A stretch of 64,000 bases of DNA from Setophaga petechia (Eukaryota > Chordata > Aves > Passeriformes > Parulidae). How positions within the stretch are numbered: position 1 is the stretch's first letter; the number at the start of each line of letters is the position of its first letter. A program made the translations under genes and the position numbers. Shown here piece by piece: positions 1-11,793 of the stretch. The stretch is taken from NCBI GenBank assembly GCA_024362935.1, contig JANCRA010000031.1, positions 10,867,009 to 10,931,008 of the forward strand, written 5' to 3'. Below the pieces are notes generated by a model, which was given only the letters and a program-made list of their open reading frames with translations, had not been told where the DNA came from and searched no databases.

Positions 1-401
1 TTTATGTGACTGTAAATAAAACAGACAAATAGCAGCAACAAAGGATCACAACAACACTAACAACTTTTCTGAACCCAAGATCTAGTCATTCCTAAAAATA
101 CCAACAAAGCAGAGGTGAAAGCCAGTTATTACTCTTATACTAAAGCCTTCTGTTATGCCTTACTAGGCTTTATATTGTCCAGTTTCTAAAAATAATTACC
201 TAGATGACATTTAAAATACAATTTTTTATTTTTCATTCAGAGTTGTAGATTCAAAAACATGTCTTATTCCGGTCTTAAACTGCTTAATTCCCTGTGATTA
301 AATTCCACAAGTATGATGGTAAAGACTTCACTTTTATTCTAAGATCAGAGAGTTATTTTAATCCCATCTAGATTGATGTTAAAATAAAAAAATATATTTA
401 C

Positions 402-538
402 CATTTCTATAACTTCTTCTGTTTCACTGTCTAGATGTTCAATATCAAACTGATGAGCAGGTGCTGTTACCATTTTTCTTTTGAGCTCATCATTTGCCTG
501 GGCCATCTGTGGTAAAAAGCTCTGTACTTGGTCCAAAA
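402..538 (-). CDS. NOPCHAP1: NOPCHAP1 coding exon 3
   Basis: A 137-bp exon. The acceptor is CTTTTCAG (CAG at 541-539) and the donor GTAAAT follows 402. It encodes VLDQVQSFLPQMAQANDEL through the FDIEHLD segment to EEVIEM. This is the most conserved part of the protein, and it ends on a codon boundary where human continues into DVALFEM. Translation past 402 runs into an AT-rich intron. Confidence 0.9.
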
Positions 539-2286
539 CTGAAAAGATACACACATATGCAAAGTCAAAGAGATGCTCTTTAGTGTTCACATTTATACCT
601 CAGATATGAGCCTTTATAACAGATTCCATTTCAACTGTAATTTCCAGCGGTCTACAATAACTAAGTATAGACTGAAGGTGAAAGAAGAAGATGGAAAAAT
701 TAGCAGCAGATGCCATGATAGACTAATGAAAGGTCAACATAATTAACAAAAGAAACTCTGAAACTAAGATGGTGGGAGAGAGATGGAAGCTCCCTGCTGA
801 AGTATAAAGCACTTATCCTCTACAGCTCCAGTGGGACTTCACAAGAATTTTAATGTAATCACTGGAATTAGGAGAATCACACTCATAACCCTTGCTTGGA
901 GGAAGACAATATTTTCACCTCCAGAATTTCTTCAAATAAACTGCTGCACACATGCAGATGAGCCAAACAATAGTTTTCTTTCTTTAAGAAGAGGTACTAT
1001 TTCAGGTGAGTTCCACAAAGATCTAACAGGTATAATCTATCTTTGAAACACTGTCATTTTTGAAGAGACTTTTATCTAACAAAGAATTTGATGTAACAAT
1101 CTTTATAAATTTCAGATCAATCACAAAACATAAAACAATTTGACAGGAGTCCTTTTTAAATTCAATGCTTTAATACAACAAATATATCATACTGAGAAAT
1201 TACTTCTAAAAAAGAGCCCCCCCAAAAAAATCTTCTAAAAAAGATACTGGGAAAGAACAATCTTTAGAGCTGTAACGCCAGCATTGCAAAATCTAATTCT
1301 GCAGCAGCAGCAGCAGTTATGTGACTCACCAGTGGGACATGGAACTGTAATGGGAGGAGGATCTACCACCTAGAAACTGAACACAAAAGCTACTCCCTTT
1401 TCAAGGAAAGCACCAAAGCAAAAGTTGTGTCACAAATGTTACCTACTACTTGACACAGTACCAGGGACAAGCTCCTCCGTACTTACCATTGCTCCTTGGC
1501 ACCTTAACCGTCTGTAAAGTTGTGGCCTTCTTGCTGCTACATTTTGAATTAATCAGCAAAATGTCTTCCAGCCCTGCAAACAAACAAATGAGTACTGAAA
1601 TACTAAAGCTGACAAGTTCTCCATAACTGCCATCAGCTTTTCCTGCTCTTGAAAGAAATACTGGGCTACACAGGCCAGGGGTCTCAGCCTGCAGGTCACC
1701 TTTCATACACTCCTTGAGTTTAGGCTAAAGTTCATTAAGCTGTTTTTGAGACAATTTTTGATTAAGCTAGAGTTATAACAATTAGAAAAACAACCTCTAA
1801 TTCCCCTCTGCAAGGCACGGTGAGATGGGAGCTGAGGCGTGCCAGTCGCACTGATTTAAATCCCGGTGCCAATGACCTCTGCTAACCGTGGGCAGCAGCA
1901 GCGCCGGATGCCAGGGAATTCGGCAATAATTACTCTTATTATCCTTATGATCACCAAAGAAACTATCCGCCCGGTATCATTAATTAAAGCGCAGCGTTCT
2001 GTCTTTTTAACTTTTTTCTTTGTTCTCATAAAAACGTCGTAACGACTTCCCACAGCTTAACGTGGATTTCCCCGCATTACCCCTCCACGGGAGAGCAGCT
2101 CTTAAACACACGCGGGATGCAATCACCAGTGGGTCACCGACGGCCCGACGAGCCGCTCCCTCAGGCTACCTGGCCGAGCCAAGCCCTCGCTGGCTGCAGG
2201 CCGGTGCCAGACTCACCTGGTTCGGGCCTCACATCCAGCAGCTCCCGGACCGCAGCCGGCTCCGCCGTACCGCCAGGCACCGCCAT
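402..2286 (-). CDS. NOPCHAP1: NOPCHAP1 (C12orf45), NOP58-assembly chaperone, 3' truncated by window edge
   Basis: Known role: a small nuclear cochaperone that links NOP58 to the R2TP complex (RUVBL1/RUVBL2) during box C/D snoRNP assembly. Three exons are visible on the minus strand: 2286-2217, 1573-1487 and 538-402. They have GT/AG borders, both internal junctions are phase 1, and the spliced frame stays open for 98 codons. Recognisable family blocks are LLINSK, TLQTV, and LDQVQSFLPQMAQAN followed by a FDIEHLD segment and VIEM. Human protein is about 185 residues. The missing part is the acidic, Ser/Glu-rich tail in a fourth exon; positions 1-401 show no acidic coding block, so that exon lies left of the window. 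The first exon encodes only about 23 residues (MAVPGG start) and resembles the human N-terminus poorly. An in-frame upstream ATG exists near 2421, but it would add an Arg-rich CpG-island peptide, so I prefer 2286. Identification is from the conserved blocks plus synteny with SLC41A2. Confidence 0.9.
539..1486 (-). other. NOPCHAP1 intron 2
   Basis: About 950 bp of AT-rich intron. The only notable item is a short (CAG)5 tract near 1302-1318. No further gene or recognisable repeat was seen. Confidence 0.7.
1487..1573 (-). CDS. NOPCHAP1: NOPCHAP1 coding exon 2
   Basis: An 87-bp exon between an acceptor TTTGCAG (AG at 1575-1574) and a canonical donor GTAAGT (1486-1481). It encodes GLEDILLINSK, then a Lys/Ser stretch, then TTLQTVKVPRSN, the conserved N-terminal block of the family. 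Both junctions are phase 1, so skipping this exon would keep the frame. Confidence 0.9.
1574..2216 (-). other. NOPCHAP1 intron 1
   Basis: About 640 bp from the GTGAGT donor at 2216 to the TTTGCAG acceptor at 1574. GC content rises toward the CpG island at the upper end. I see no other gene in it. Confidence 0.7.
2217..2286 (-). CDS. NOPCHAP1: NOPCHAP1 coding exon 1
   Basis: The ATG is at 2286-2284 and the exon ends CCAG followed by GTGAGT (2216-2211), a strong donor. It encodes MAVPGG... to ...RPEP and leaves one base of a Gly codon (phase 1), which matches the acceptor of the next exon. It sits inside a CpG island. The start context has G at +4 but C at -3, so the start is reasonable but not certain. 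Confidence 0.75.
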
Positions 2287-2299
2287 GCGCCCGCCCACA

Positions 2300-2307
2300 C
2301 GGAAGTG
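2300..2307 (+). promoter_or_regulatory. Candidate ETS/GABP binding site
   Basis: CGGAAGTG, a canonical ETS-family core, lies 14 bp upstream (minus-strand sense) of the NOPCHAP1 ATG. ETS/GABPA sites near start sites are common in TATA-less CpG promoters of nucleolar and ribosome-biogenesis genes. Binding is inferred, not shown. Confidence 0.5.
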
Positions 2308-2479
2308 GAGCGGCCCGCGCGCTCGGCGACGGGTCGCCCCCTGCAGGGCGGGAGGAGCAGCGGCGCTGCCGCCCGTGCGCGACAGCGGGGACAGCGCTCC
2401 GCGGGAAGATCGTCGTGACATGTACTGAACCTCCTGAAACACAAGGGCAAAGGCACGGGGGGCAGCGGTGTCCTGGCGT

Positions 2480-3022
2480 GCATTTGGAAGGGCACTGCCA
2501 GCAGGTCAAGGTTGGTGGTCCTGCTCCTCTGCTTAGCTCTAGTGAAGCATATTTGGAGGGCTGTGTCCAGTTCTGCGCTCCTCAGGACAAGAGGGATATG
2601 GAGCTCCTGGAGCGGGTCCAGCGAAGGCAACAACGGTGATTAGGGAACTGAAGCATCTCTTTAAGAGGAAGGGCTGAGGCAGCTGGAGGCCTGTTTAGCT
2701 TTGAGAAGAGATGACTGAGAGGAGATTTCATCAGTGGCAAGAGTGACAAGAGGATGGAGCCGAGCTCTGCTTGGTGCTACCAAGCAACAGGACAAGAGGC
2801 AGAAACTGATGCACAGGAAGTTCCACCTGAACATGAGGAGGACCTTCTTTACTGTGCAGGTGACCACACACTAGAACAGTTGCCCAGACACATTGTGGAG
2901 TCTCCCATACTGGAGATATTCAAGAACTGTTTGGACACAATTTTGTGCAAACCCTGCTTTAGCAGGGAGGTTAGACCAGATGATGCATTATGGTCCCTTC
3001 CAAACTGATTGATTCTGTGATT
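2480..3022 (+). mobile_element. CR1 LINE, 5'-truncated 3' end
   Basis: Sense-strand CR1 tail. Recognisable pieces in order are CCAGCAGGTC, GTGTCCAGTTCTG with CTCCTCAGGACAAGAGG, GAGCGGGTCCAGCGAAGG, AGGACAAGAGGCA, CTTCTTTACTGTG, GGAGATATTCAAGAACTG, TTAGACCAGATGAT, CCCTTCCAAACTGATTGATT and a CTGTGATT end. It has the 3' terminus but no reverse transcriptase, the usual dead-on-arrival state. It begins within about 60 bp of the NOPCHAP1 CpG island. Confidence 0.88.
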
Positions 3023-4889
3023 TGGGACAAAAAGTCCATCCCAACACCACGAAGAGCCTGTGGAACCAATCTACCAGCAGGTAACATCACCTGAACATCT
3101 GCCAGTAGCTGCTTGTCTCTCAAAATTCTCCCATTTTCATTTTCAGAATTTGATAAATAAACCTAAAATTAAATATCGGAGCCTGAGGGAGTTTTAATTA
3201 TCCTTAGTAAAAGAAACTTACAAAACCACCAAGTTCAGCTGACACTGATACTCACAGCCTGTCAGGATTTCTTCTGCAATCTCTGTCCTTATCTATCCTT
3301 ATTGGTTCTGCAGTTTCTGTCCTTTCACATCTAGACAATGTGAAAACTATAAAAAGAAAACTGAATGGTTCATAAGAAACAAGATAGGAAGTCCAAGATG
3401 AAAATGAGAATAAATAGTAATCAGGTAAGTGGTGTTTATAGGCCCTCATTGCAACAGACAGAGGAAAATGACAAAAGAAAAAACCCAACCACACAACCAC
3501 CCAGATCCCAGTATCTCGGAATTAACATGAATGAGAAGCAAACCTCTGCAAGGCCTCAAACAAGAGACCACCCTGCTGTTTTCCTGACAGACTGTCCCAA
3601 ACAAGTGTCCTCTGCCACTTCCCCAGCCCATCCACAGTGGCAGGTGCATTCCACCGAATTTGCTAGCTGCACCTTTCTTCCTCAGCTGCACTCCAGAATT
3701 TCTATTTCCCAGAAAAATCCCATTGCTAGCTTTAACAACTGAAAAATCTTGAGGGCTGAGTTTTTTGCCCTGGGCCTCAAAAGTGAGTCTTTCTGAATTT
3801 GTACACAACCCAAAATAAGAGTGTGTGAACCTCAAACAATATATTTCATCCATGGGTATGATGTGATTTCCATGAAGGGCAGGGCATAATGCTGACAAGG
3901 AACCTGTAATAGCAAGTGATGAAGTGATTGCCCAAGATAACCAGAAAAGCAATTAGAAAAGCCAGAAATAGCACCCCCAGGTGTTATTGCCAAACCTTGG
4001 GTTTACCGTCTCACCTGTTGGCAACATAGGCAGATGTGATCTTTATCTGATTTGTAGGGTAGCCCAGCCAAGCATCCAAGCTGTGTAACCCCTGAGCTCA
4101 CACAGGCCATGGTTTGGTACTACGGTAGGAAAGCTACGGTATTTGCAGCCCAAATCCCCAATAAATACAGGCTTGAGACAGCTGAATTATTAGCTCTGAA
4201 GTTTGGGCTGCTTCATTCATTTAAGGCGGTATTGATATGAATGTTCAAGCCGATCCTGTATGTTTCACTCTCGTGATGCAGAATGTTTTGGCCCCAGTCC
4301 TGCAAATACATATCACCACCACAACTAGCTCCAGTTTATGGCAGACACTTGGTGACTTGCCAGTGCTTTTTTTCTCTCTGTAGACAGGATAAGAGATGCT
4401 GTGGGCTTGGCTGTTGTCACCATCATTAAATCTTCTCTTTTCATCCTCTTTCTTTCTTTCTTCCCTTTCACCTTCCAGTTAAGGCATCCTCACCACTTCA
4501 AAGTGTTGAGCAACAATTGAGGAATAATAATAGTACTGATAATAAATGCACAAATTTAGCTGGCTTGACCATTTCAATGCATCAATATAAAGTGTTAATA
4601 TTAAGTGTTTTGCAAAACAGGAGTCCAGCAATGCCCTGGGTTCATACTTAGTTAAACAGAGGCAGCTGATGTCAAGGAAGGAATCTGTAGACTTACATGC
4701 TGTTTGCAGTGTGTACAGTCCAGTTGGGCAAGAACAAGGATATTCCAACTAACCCAAACACTTTAGAAAATTGGATTCTCGGTGAAGCTGCTTTTTTCCA
4801 ACTGGCAGGAAAGAGCGACAATGTCCTGGTAACTGGCAGTCAGGAGTCAGTACAAAACGGCGACTCCTGTGCTACAGTCAAGAAAGCTT
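3023..4889. other. Intergenic spacer between divergent genes
   Basis: AT-rich sequence between the two divergent CpG islands. Open frames here are short and lack family motifs. There is a short CT-rich stretch around 4437-4475. Nothing else was recognised. Confidence 0.6.
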
Positions 4890-5850
4890 CTGCGATTGGA
4901 AGCAAAGGCATTGCCGCCGCCGGCGCTGCCCGGGAAGCGGTCTGGCGCCCCACTCCCCAGCGCTTTGTTTTCCTGGCTGCGGGGCACCAGCCGGGCACTT
5001 GAGGGGGCAGAGAGGCAGGGGTGCAGCTTCGTCCCCCGCTACCGCCGAGAGGCCGGCAGGACGCAAGGGGATGCATGCGGGCTCGCAGCGCCGGCAGCGG
5101 GTGTCGGGCAGCGGGGATTCGCCCCGGGGGCCAGGCTGGGAGCGACCACGGCCACGGCGCCCCAGCCCATCCCGTCTCGTCTCGTCCATTCCCGTCCCAC
5201 GGGCGACGCGCGGCAGCGGCGCTCGGCTCCTCCCTCCCCCGCCCAGCGGCGGCTCGGAGCGGCCGGTGGCAGCGGCGGCTCTGCGCATCACGGGCCACAT
5301 CATCGCGGGGGCCGCCCGCTTCCGCGCCTGCTCAGTGGCGGCGGCGCTCACCTAGCGCGGAGCTGTCACCGCCGACGGCTGTTCCCGCTCCGCCGCAGCG
5401 ATGGAGCGCAACCCCGCCACGCTGCCGGCACCGCTCTCGCCCAGGTGAGGGGAGGGCGCGGCCCGAGGGGGCGGCGCGGGGAGCGAGGGCAGCGGGGCTG
5501 GGCGGGCCGGGGACTTGCCGCCCCAAGCCGGGGGAGGTGGCGGGAGCCGCGGTTGAGAAAGTTTCCTGGCCAGTGGCGGGCCCCCGAGCGCCACGCTGGC
5601 CCGCCCCGATACCGCGGTGCCCAGAGCGCCCAGGGCTGGGGGGCACTCGTTGCCGCCTGCCTCCCGCCCCGGCCGGCGTTCCCGGGTGCCGCGGGGCTCA
5701 CTCTCCCCGTGCTGCAGGCCGCAACGCTCCTGCCCGCCCTTCTCCCGCACCCCACAGCTGCCCTCCGGCGCCGGGCGGCCTCCGCTGCTCGCCGGGCCGG
5801 CCGGTGTCCTGCCGCCCGCGCCCCGGTACCCTGCTCTCCTCAGAGCCCAG
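4890..5850. promoter_or_regulatory. CpG-island promoter of SLC41A2
   Basis: Nearly 1 kb of very GC- and CpG-rich DNA, with no TATA box evident, upstream of and including the presumed first exon of SLC41A2. Long open frames on both strands in this block are by-products of few stop codons. The island faces away from the NOPCHAP1 island about 2.5 kb to the left. Confidence 0.8.
5300..5444 (+). other. SLC41A2: SLC41A2 5' UTR exon (5' end approximate)
   Basis: The 3' border is inferred from CTCGCCCAG followed by GTGAGG, a good donor inside the CpG island and the best plus-strand candidate. The 5' end is arbitrary. An ATG at 5401 with a strong context (GCAGCGATGG) lies in the exon. Spliced to 11620 it would give a 43-codon upstream ORF stopping at 11705-11707, ahead of the real start at 11794. 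Confidence 0.5.
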
Positions 5851-7698
5851 CAGCGCGTTTCATCATGTGCACGTAATTATTCACTGCTCCAGGTAGCCGG
5901 GACAATGAGCCTTTTCTTCGGTTTCTCTGTGCCTGCGTAAGACCTGCCCAACATTCCCAGTAGTCCCTATTCCTTGGCACTCTTTACATCCGTATGTACA
6001 GACAGTTCTGGTCCCACCTTTGCACCCATAAAAATGTGCCAGATGGTCATTGCATATGCATCGCTAGACAAGCATGGAACCTCTACCTTAACGGCACGCG
6101 TATAGACTTAAACGACCACCTGTGTTTTGTTTACAAACATTATTTGATGTGTAATTAAGTGTTATTAACGTGTGATAGCACATTTATTCTCTTTCCATAC
6201 TTTTCTACCAAAACATAGAAGCTTTTTGTGATTTATTCTACTTTACGTTCTATGCTCTCATTATTTCTCAATTAACTTCAGGTTGTAGCTGTCTATTTCT
6301 GTAGTTTCGCTGAATGTTGTTGTTTCTGCTTCTCCTGGCCCACTGTCCAGGATATAGTTGAGTTCTTCACTCACATTTGAACCTAGGTTATAGACCACAC
6401 TACAGTATGTGGATCATATAAAATAAAATAAAATAATTGTTTAGTCTTTAGGAAGAGTCCTAGCAATGTTTAGAATACATACCTACTTATCATCACTTTA
6501 CCAGCTTAGTAATGTGGGTAAAAAGATGAGAGCAGATAGGATGACCTGTTTTGGCAGCAGTCCCTACATCTACTGCCCTAAAGAGATTGTGAAACTGGAT
6601 CCGTAAATACTGTAGCATGCCTGGTAGATACTTCAGGAGGAAAAATAACAGTGTATAATTTTCTTTTCAAATATCTGTACTATATATCCACAAAAGCAAT
6701 AGGAAGTCTGTGTCCTAGTGCCTGAGTTAAAAAGTGCTTAATCTCTCCTTGGTGATGACAGTAGAGACCTGTAATCAGGATCCCAAAGTGTAGTTAGGAT
6801 GCATCCTGGTAAGTACTTATTGGTTACTTATCTAGAGGACTGCATTAACTCTTACATTTCATACTTACCCACCTGCTTTTGATGGGCTGAAGGATGTGAT
6901 TTGCCTGGTATTTTTCATGCTGGTATTCCATTTGGGTCGTTTTAGAACCAACCACATTTCACAGCCTTGTGGTTGTGTTTTGACTCTGTTTTGATCTTTT
7001 CTAGATGACTTGCCTTAAAAGTGCAGAGTCAAACCAAGTCTTTTTCTCTCAGTTGCTTTTCTCTTCCTCAGGGCCAAAATTGAAAGCTGCTGTGTTCAGG
7101 AAGTGGAATGCAGCAGTCTCAAACTTGTCTGAAAACTGAGCCTGAGGGTGGCAGATAATTCAGTGCCTTACTGTCAAGAAGGCATCTGGCAGTTCTTTAG
7201 TCTGTTTTTTTCCTCTTGTTATTTGTTTCTTTTACTGTTAATTTAACCAGCAACTACCATACAATAAACACAATGTTAACCAGTTTAGAGCATAGTACTT
7301 AAAAATGGTATGTAATGGTCTTATATCTGTCTTGCATGTAACATTTGTTGATTTTCAGCATGTTTGGCAGCCTTTTACATGCTATCCTCAATATCTGGTG
7401 TAAATAATCTTAGCCCAGTGTACCACATTGGTTTCCAGATTCTGTGGAATGGTTGATGATAATACAGCCTGTTTACTCTCTGTAATGCTGAGGTAATATG
7501 ATGTAGCATTCCCTTTCTACTGATACGCCCACTACACTAATATAAACGATTAGCCATGGCTGTGATAAGGGTTTCAGTGTGATACTGACACTTGTATTTA
7601 TACATATAACAATAGTGGACAAGAGGCCATGCAGATCCCTGTATCACCTGTTTTTTGAACTTAAAGAATGCCCCCAAACCCTTATATTTGCAGCTTTA

Positions 7699-8010
7699 CA
7701 GAATCTCAGAATTGCTGAGGTCAGAAGGAATCTTGGCAAATTTTCTATTCAGCCACATCTGCTCAGTGTAGGGTCAAGAAGAGCAGGTTTCTTGGGGCCA
7801 TGTCCACTTTGGTGTCAAATATCACCAAGGATGGAGTCTTCAGAACTTTTCTGAACCTGTGTTCAGCCACTGTCATGGTAAAAACCCCCAGCTTTTTCTT
7901 ATGTTCAAATGCCGTTTCCAATGTTTCAATTGACGCCTGCTACCTCTCACCCTTTCAGGGAGAAGAGTCTGATTTCATCTCTGAAGACACAAAAAGAGTC
8001 TTTTATGCCA
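7699..8010 (-). mobile_element. CR1 LINE 3' fragment, antisense
   Basis: The plus strand reads the complement of the CR1 tail: ACAGAATCTCAGAATTGCTG, then GGGTCAAGAAGAGCAGG, GGGGCCATGTCCACTT, CCAAGGATGGAGTCTTC, TTTTTCTTATGTTCAAATG and AGAAGAGTCTGATTTCATCT. It is diverged from the consensus I know, so it is an older copy. It carries no coding capacity. Confidence 0.82.
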
Positions 8011-9844
8011 CGTAATAATCCAGCTTCATCTTTGCTTATTATGGCAAAATATTAAAGTTCATTGTTTCGTTAGCATTTCACATTACTTTCCTGAATCCTT
8101 TTCCAAGGCTTGTTGTTGTCCTGAGAGGCATTTCTCACACAGGTATGTTTACAGAATTGTATTTTATTGTGGACTGCCTAGAAGTGCAGTATAGAGATTA
8201 TTAATGCTGTAAAAAAATGTTGGCAACTTTTAGGAAAAACAGGTTTCAACTGTGGTGTCATTAGCTTTGGGTCCCATGAAAGCCCTCAGAATTATTTAGA
8301 TAGATGTTGTCTTTTGGTTTTGTTAGCCAAGCTCTGAAAGAAATCAGAGATTTCCCTAGACCTAAACTTTGGTAAGTATTTCTTTTAGCCTGTCAGAATG
8401 TTTACAGAAATTTCATGCTTGATTCTTCCTCCTTCCCCCTTTTTTGAAGGTTTTTAAAAGGTCACCATGATTTATTGTGTTCACGCTTTAAATGAATTGT
8501 TGGCAGTCTAATATTTATCTGATCAAATTTAGCTGTAGAATCTGGTCCCTTAATCCTGCTAATGCTAGATGTTCTTTAAACCAAGGGGAAGTAAAGAAGA
8601 AGCATTTCCTTTCCCATGCTCTTGAGAACAGCATTGTTATTCTTTGGGCAATAGTGATGAGAGTTCTTTGAGCTTCTTCCTGAACAGTTGAATTTTTTTG
8701 GTCATTTGGTCTTTCTCAGATGAAGCAAGCCAACGAAAGGTGAAAGATGGAAAAATGTCATAATGATCGGCTGTTCAGTTTCATAGCTCAAGTACCTGAG
8801 ATGTTTCTAAAGCAGCTTTGCATTTGCAAAAGTTAGCATCTCTCCCATTTTGTTGTCCTGTTTTCTGCAGCATTTATTTCTTCCTGTCCATCATGTACAC
8901 TGTCTCCATGTGTATTTTTTTAAATTACTGCATGCATTGTATCAACTCTTATGGGTAAAATTGGCTTGCTGTCTTTTGGATTGCCAAGTGTTTAATTTTT
9001 CAGGAACACATTTTCAATGAATGGCAGGATATGGCTGCATTTGTTATTTGTTTATGTTTACAGAACTATTTGTGTTTGTTTGTGTATGCTTGCAGGACTG
9101 AGAGAAAGAGGTGGGTAGTACGTAGGAATTGTTATTTGCTATGAAATTTATGAAGGAAAAGAAGAAACTATTGCAAGTAGATACTTAGGAAACAATATGG
9201 AAGAGGGAATAATTATTTTCATAGTTTGGGGCATAACTCATTATTTTGCCTGTAGGGACAAAGACAAGGTGTCCTTTCATTTCATATGTAATATGCCAGC
9301 TATGATAAATCTGAGGCTAGTTCCTGACTTCTCAAAGGATCTTTGTCTCTCTCTTTTTTTTTTTTTTCAGTACTTCATCTTTTTCTGTAATCTCCAGATT
9401 ATATGTCAAGAAACCAGAACCAATTATCTCCTCTTCCTACAGAGACCGGGAAAGAGTTTTTTGAGATTTTAACTGCCTTTTCTTCATATGAATTACTCAA
9501 GCAGAGCTTACTTTTTTAGCTCCCATATATTTTCTAGACAACACAACAACATAGGCATTTTTCTTGTCAATGATAAAGCTTCTCGGGAAGTTCTTGTTCT
9601 TCCTTAGTACAACACACAGAGAAAGGTTTCCTGCATCTTGTGGGTAAAAAAGACCCCTGAAAATACAGCAATTATTAGCATCTTGTAACTTAGGATGAAA
9701 ATATTGTACTAGATGACATTTAGAAAATCATTTTTGTTGGAACACGTTTAGAAATGAGTTACATTTAGTTACATTTAGAAGGGTTTACCTTCTCTCTGTA
9801 TACTCGAAGGAACTATTACTCTTTCCTGTATATTGTACTATAGA

Positions 9845-9890
9845 ATACTTTTCCAACCTAAACAATTTTATGGTTCTATGGTTTTCAGTT
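9845..9890 (+). mobile_element. Short CR1 3'-terminal remnant
   Basis: TTTTCCAACCTAAACAATTT followed by TATGGTTCTATGG resembles the extreme 3' end of a CR1, where an ATTCTATG-type 8-mer repeats. The body cannot be recognised upstream, so this is a weak call. Confidence 0.45.
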
Positions 9891-11619
9891 TATCTTCCTA
9901 AATTCTCATTTTCCAGCTTTTATCACTAAGTTCCCATATTGTCATTCTAAGTCTTTGTGGTAGGAAAAATATAAAAGGCTGTCATCCAAACTGCTTTGTA
10001 CTATTCAATTGCTAGCCATCCACGCTAGCCCTTCCTCCATTTGGAACTTGACCAAATAATGTTTCTGTTCCCTTTTTTTTCCCCTTTTAAGTATGATTTC
10101 TATTTCTTAATACTTTCTTATATTAAATGAAACCACAATCTTTTCAAAGGATTAGTTTCTTAAAAAAACCCTAATAAAATATAAAAATTTTAAAGGAGAA
10201 CAATCTATATGTTAAAAAAGATATGGATAATTAACCCAAATAGTTTTGGCCAGAGTTCCAGAGCAGTGAATAATTTCCATGAGTCACTGGTCTAGCACTT
10301 TGGTGATGCAAATGGCAGACATATGGGAGAAACTGCAATGAGCCAGACTCTGCATTGCTAAAGCTATGAGAAAAGTTTCTCAATGCATTTTCCTGGGACT
10401 GAAGTGAAATCCTTCAATTTCTTCTTGTTCTGGGTTTCTGTAGCACTTAACATAGCACCATTTTGACCTGTGGCTAGAGCTGCTCCAGGATAACAGCTTA
10501 AGTTGTTTTGTTGTTCCTAATTAATGTGTGTGGAAACCAGAATTGAGGCCTAGGAGTTTTTTATGCACTGAAATGGAAAGATTCAACAAAGCACAATCTG
10601 CTAGAGTGGCAAAAGATTCCAGGAATCTTGGTTACTTAAATTCCTCTGTTGGCCTTGTGGAAAAAAGATTGCTGTTTCTTGCAAAACATGGCTTCTTTCT
10701 AGATCAAGCCATACATTTCATTGTTGTTTTTAAAATATTTGTTTCTTGGTCAAAGCTCCCTTGGATAAAGCAAATGGTGGAGGGAAAAATCAGCATGTTG
10801 CTTCTGAGTCTTTTCACTCAGAAACCCCAAATCTAGTAGTTCTGTGAGCAACAGGTACTCTGAAGTGGACTTGCTCTGGCCATATTGGAGTGAGTTATCC
10901 CTGCTAATGTTTGAAGACACTTGGCAGCAAAGGCACAAACTTGGATCTCTTACAAGTCTGTTAGTTGCTAAAAGCTTTGGCATCTCCACTTCCTGTAAAG
11001 TCTACCTGAAATTGCTCTAAAAATACTGGATGACTTAAAAGTTTTGAAATAGAGGGAAGTATAGGAATCATAACAAAAGGTATGATCATAGGAAGCTGAG
11101 TTTCTTAGGAAATGCAGATTAAAGTCCTCCAGCTCTAAAATATTTTCATTTCCTGCAGTCTGTAAAATGTTTTCACAGCTTTGCATAGATAAAAAGCCAT
11201 GTGTTATCCTACATCATGCTGGTGCAGTCTCCCTAACTATTGTTTCTCTGTTTATGCCAATAATTTACTTGTATTTATGGAGTTTAGTAATAAATACCAA
11301 AGTCGGCAAAGCTTTGAGTCACATTAGAACTGTTCTTTTTAGTAAATTGCTACAATTATTACCACAACATGAAGATTAAAGAAAAGGAAGGTAAAGTGGC
11401 TTCTGATGGAGCAAATGTGAAATGACTTCAAACTGTCAGTATATCATTGTTTATTTTCTTACCATGATGGAAATGTCAAAGTAGAAGCAACATCATTTTA
11501 AATCATGGTAAACAGAAAAGAGAAAAGATTGTGATCTGAAAAATTAAACCAATGTCTCGTGTATTCTGCAGAGTTAAAATATTTTAGAAGTGAATATATA
11601 CTTTCTACATTTTTTGCAG

Positions 11620-11793
11620 ATCCAGTCTTGCTTATGGAAATGAAGTTTTGAGAGCAGTGAAAAAACACTTTTGCTTGCAAAAAAGGAACATTTTGGGCCA
11701 CTTGTAAGTGTGGCACTTGGTGACTCACCTGCAAGATTTCTTGGCTGACATCTGAAGAACAAAGTGCTTTTCAACCTGTACTTCTGTAGCACT
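11620..11793 (+). other. SLC41A2: SLC41A2 5' UTR part of exon 2
   Basis: Lies between the likely acceptor TTTTTTGCAG and the ATG at 11794. An in-frame TGA near 11747 shows that the main coding frame cannot extend further upstream. A cryptic donor-like GTAAGT starts at 11704. Confidence 0.5.

Larger units (their letters stand above)
2060..2420. promoter_or_regulatory. CpG-island promoter of NOPCHAP1
   Basis: A GC-rich, CpG-dense block that stands out from AT-rich flanks and overlaps the first coding exon. No TATA box is evident. It contains an ETS-type site at 2300-2307. This is the usual look of a housekeeping CpG-island promoter; the exact start site cannot be read from sequence. Confidence 0.75.
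5445..11619 (+). other. SLC41A2 intron 1
   Basis: About 6.2 kb, from the GTGAGG donor to a polypyrimidine tract and TTTTTTGCAG at 11610-11619 (another acceptor, TTCTGCAG, ends at 11571). It holds an antisense CR1 at about 7699-8010 and a tiny sense CR1 tail near 9845-9890. The rest is AT-rich with nothing else recognised. Confidence 0.55.

Noticed and set aside
1..401. Last acidic exon of NOPCHAP1
   Set aside because: Looked for a Glu/Asp/Ser-rich minus-strand block and found none, so the exon must be outside the window.
2062..2640. Several 70-134 codon frames over the NOPCHAP1 promoter and CR1
   Set aside because: Products of GC-rich promoter DNA and CR1 3' UTR sequence; only the minus-strand exon 2217-2286 has splice and homology support.
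4840..5896. Long open frames on both strands (up to 335 codons) around 4.8-5.9 kb
   Set aside because: They lie in a CpG island where stop codons are rare, overlap each other in several frames, are Arg/Pro/Gly/Ala-rich and show no domain. The only supported use of this block is promoter plus first exon of SLC41A2.
11167..11379. 70-codon frame with a hydrophobic stretch upstream of SLC41A2 exon 2
   Set aside because: No homology, no matching splice phase to the known coding exon, AT-rich intron composition.
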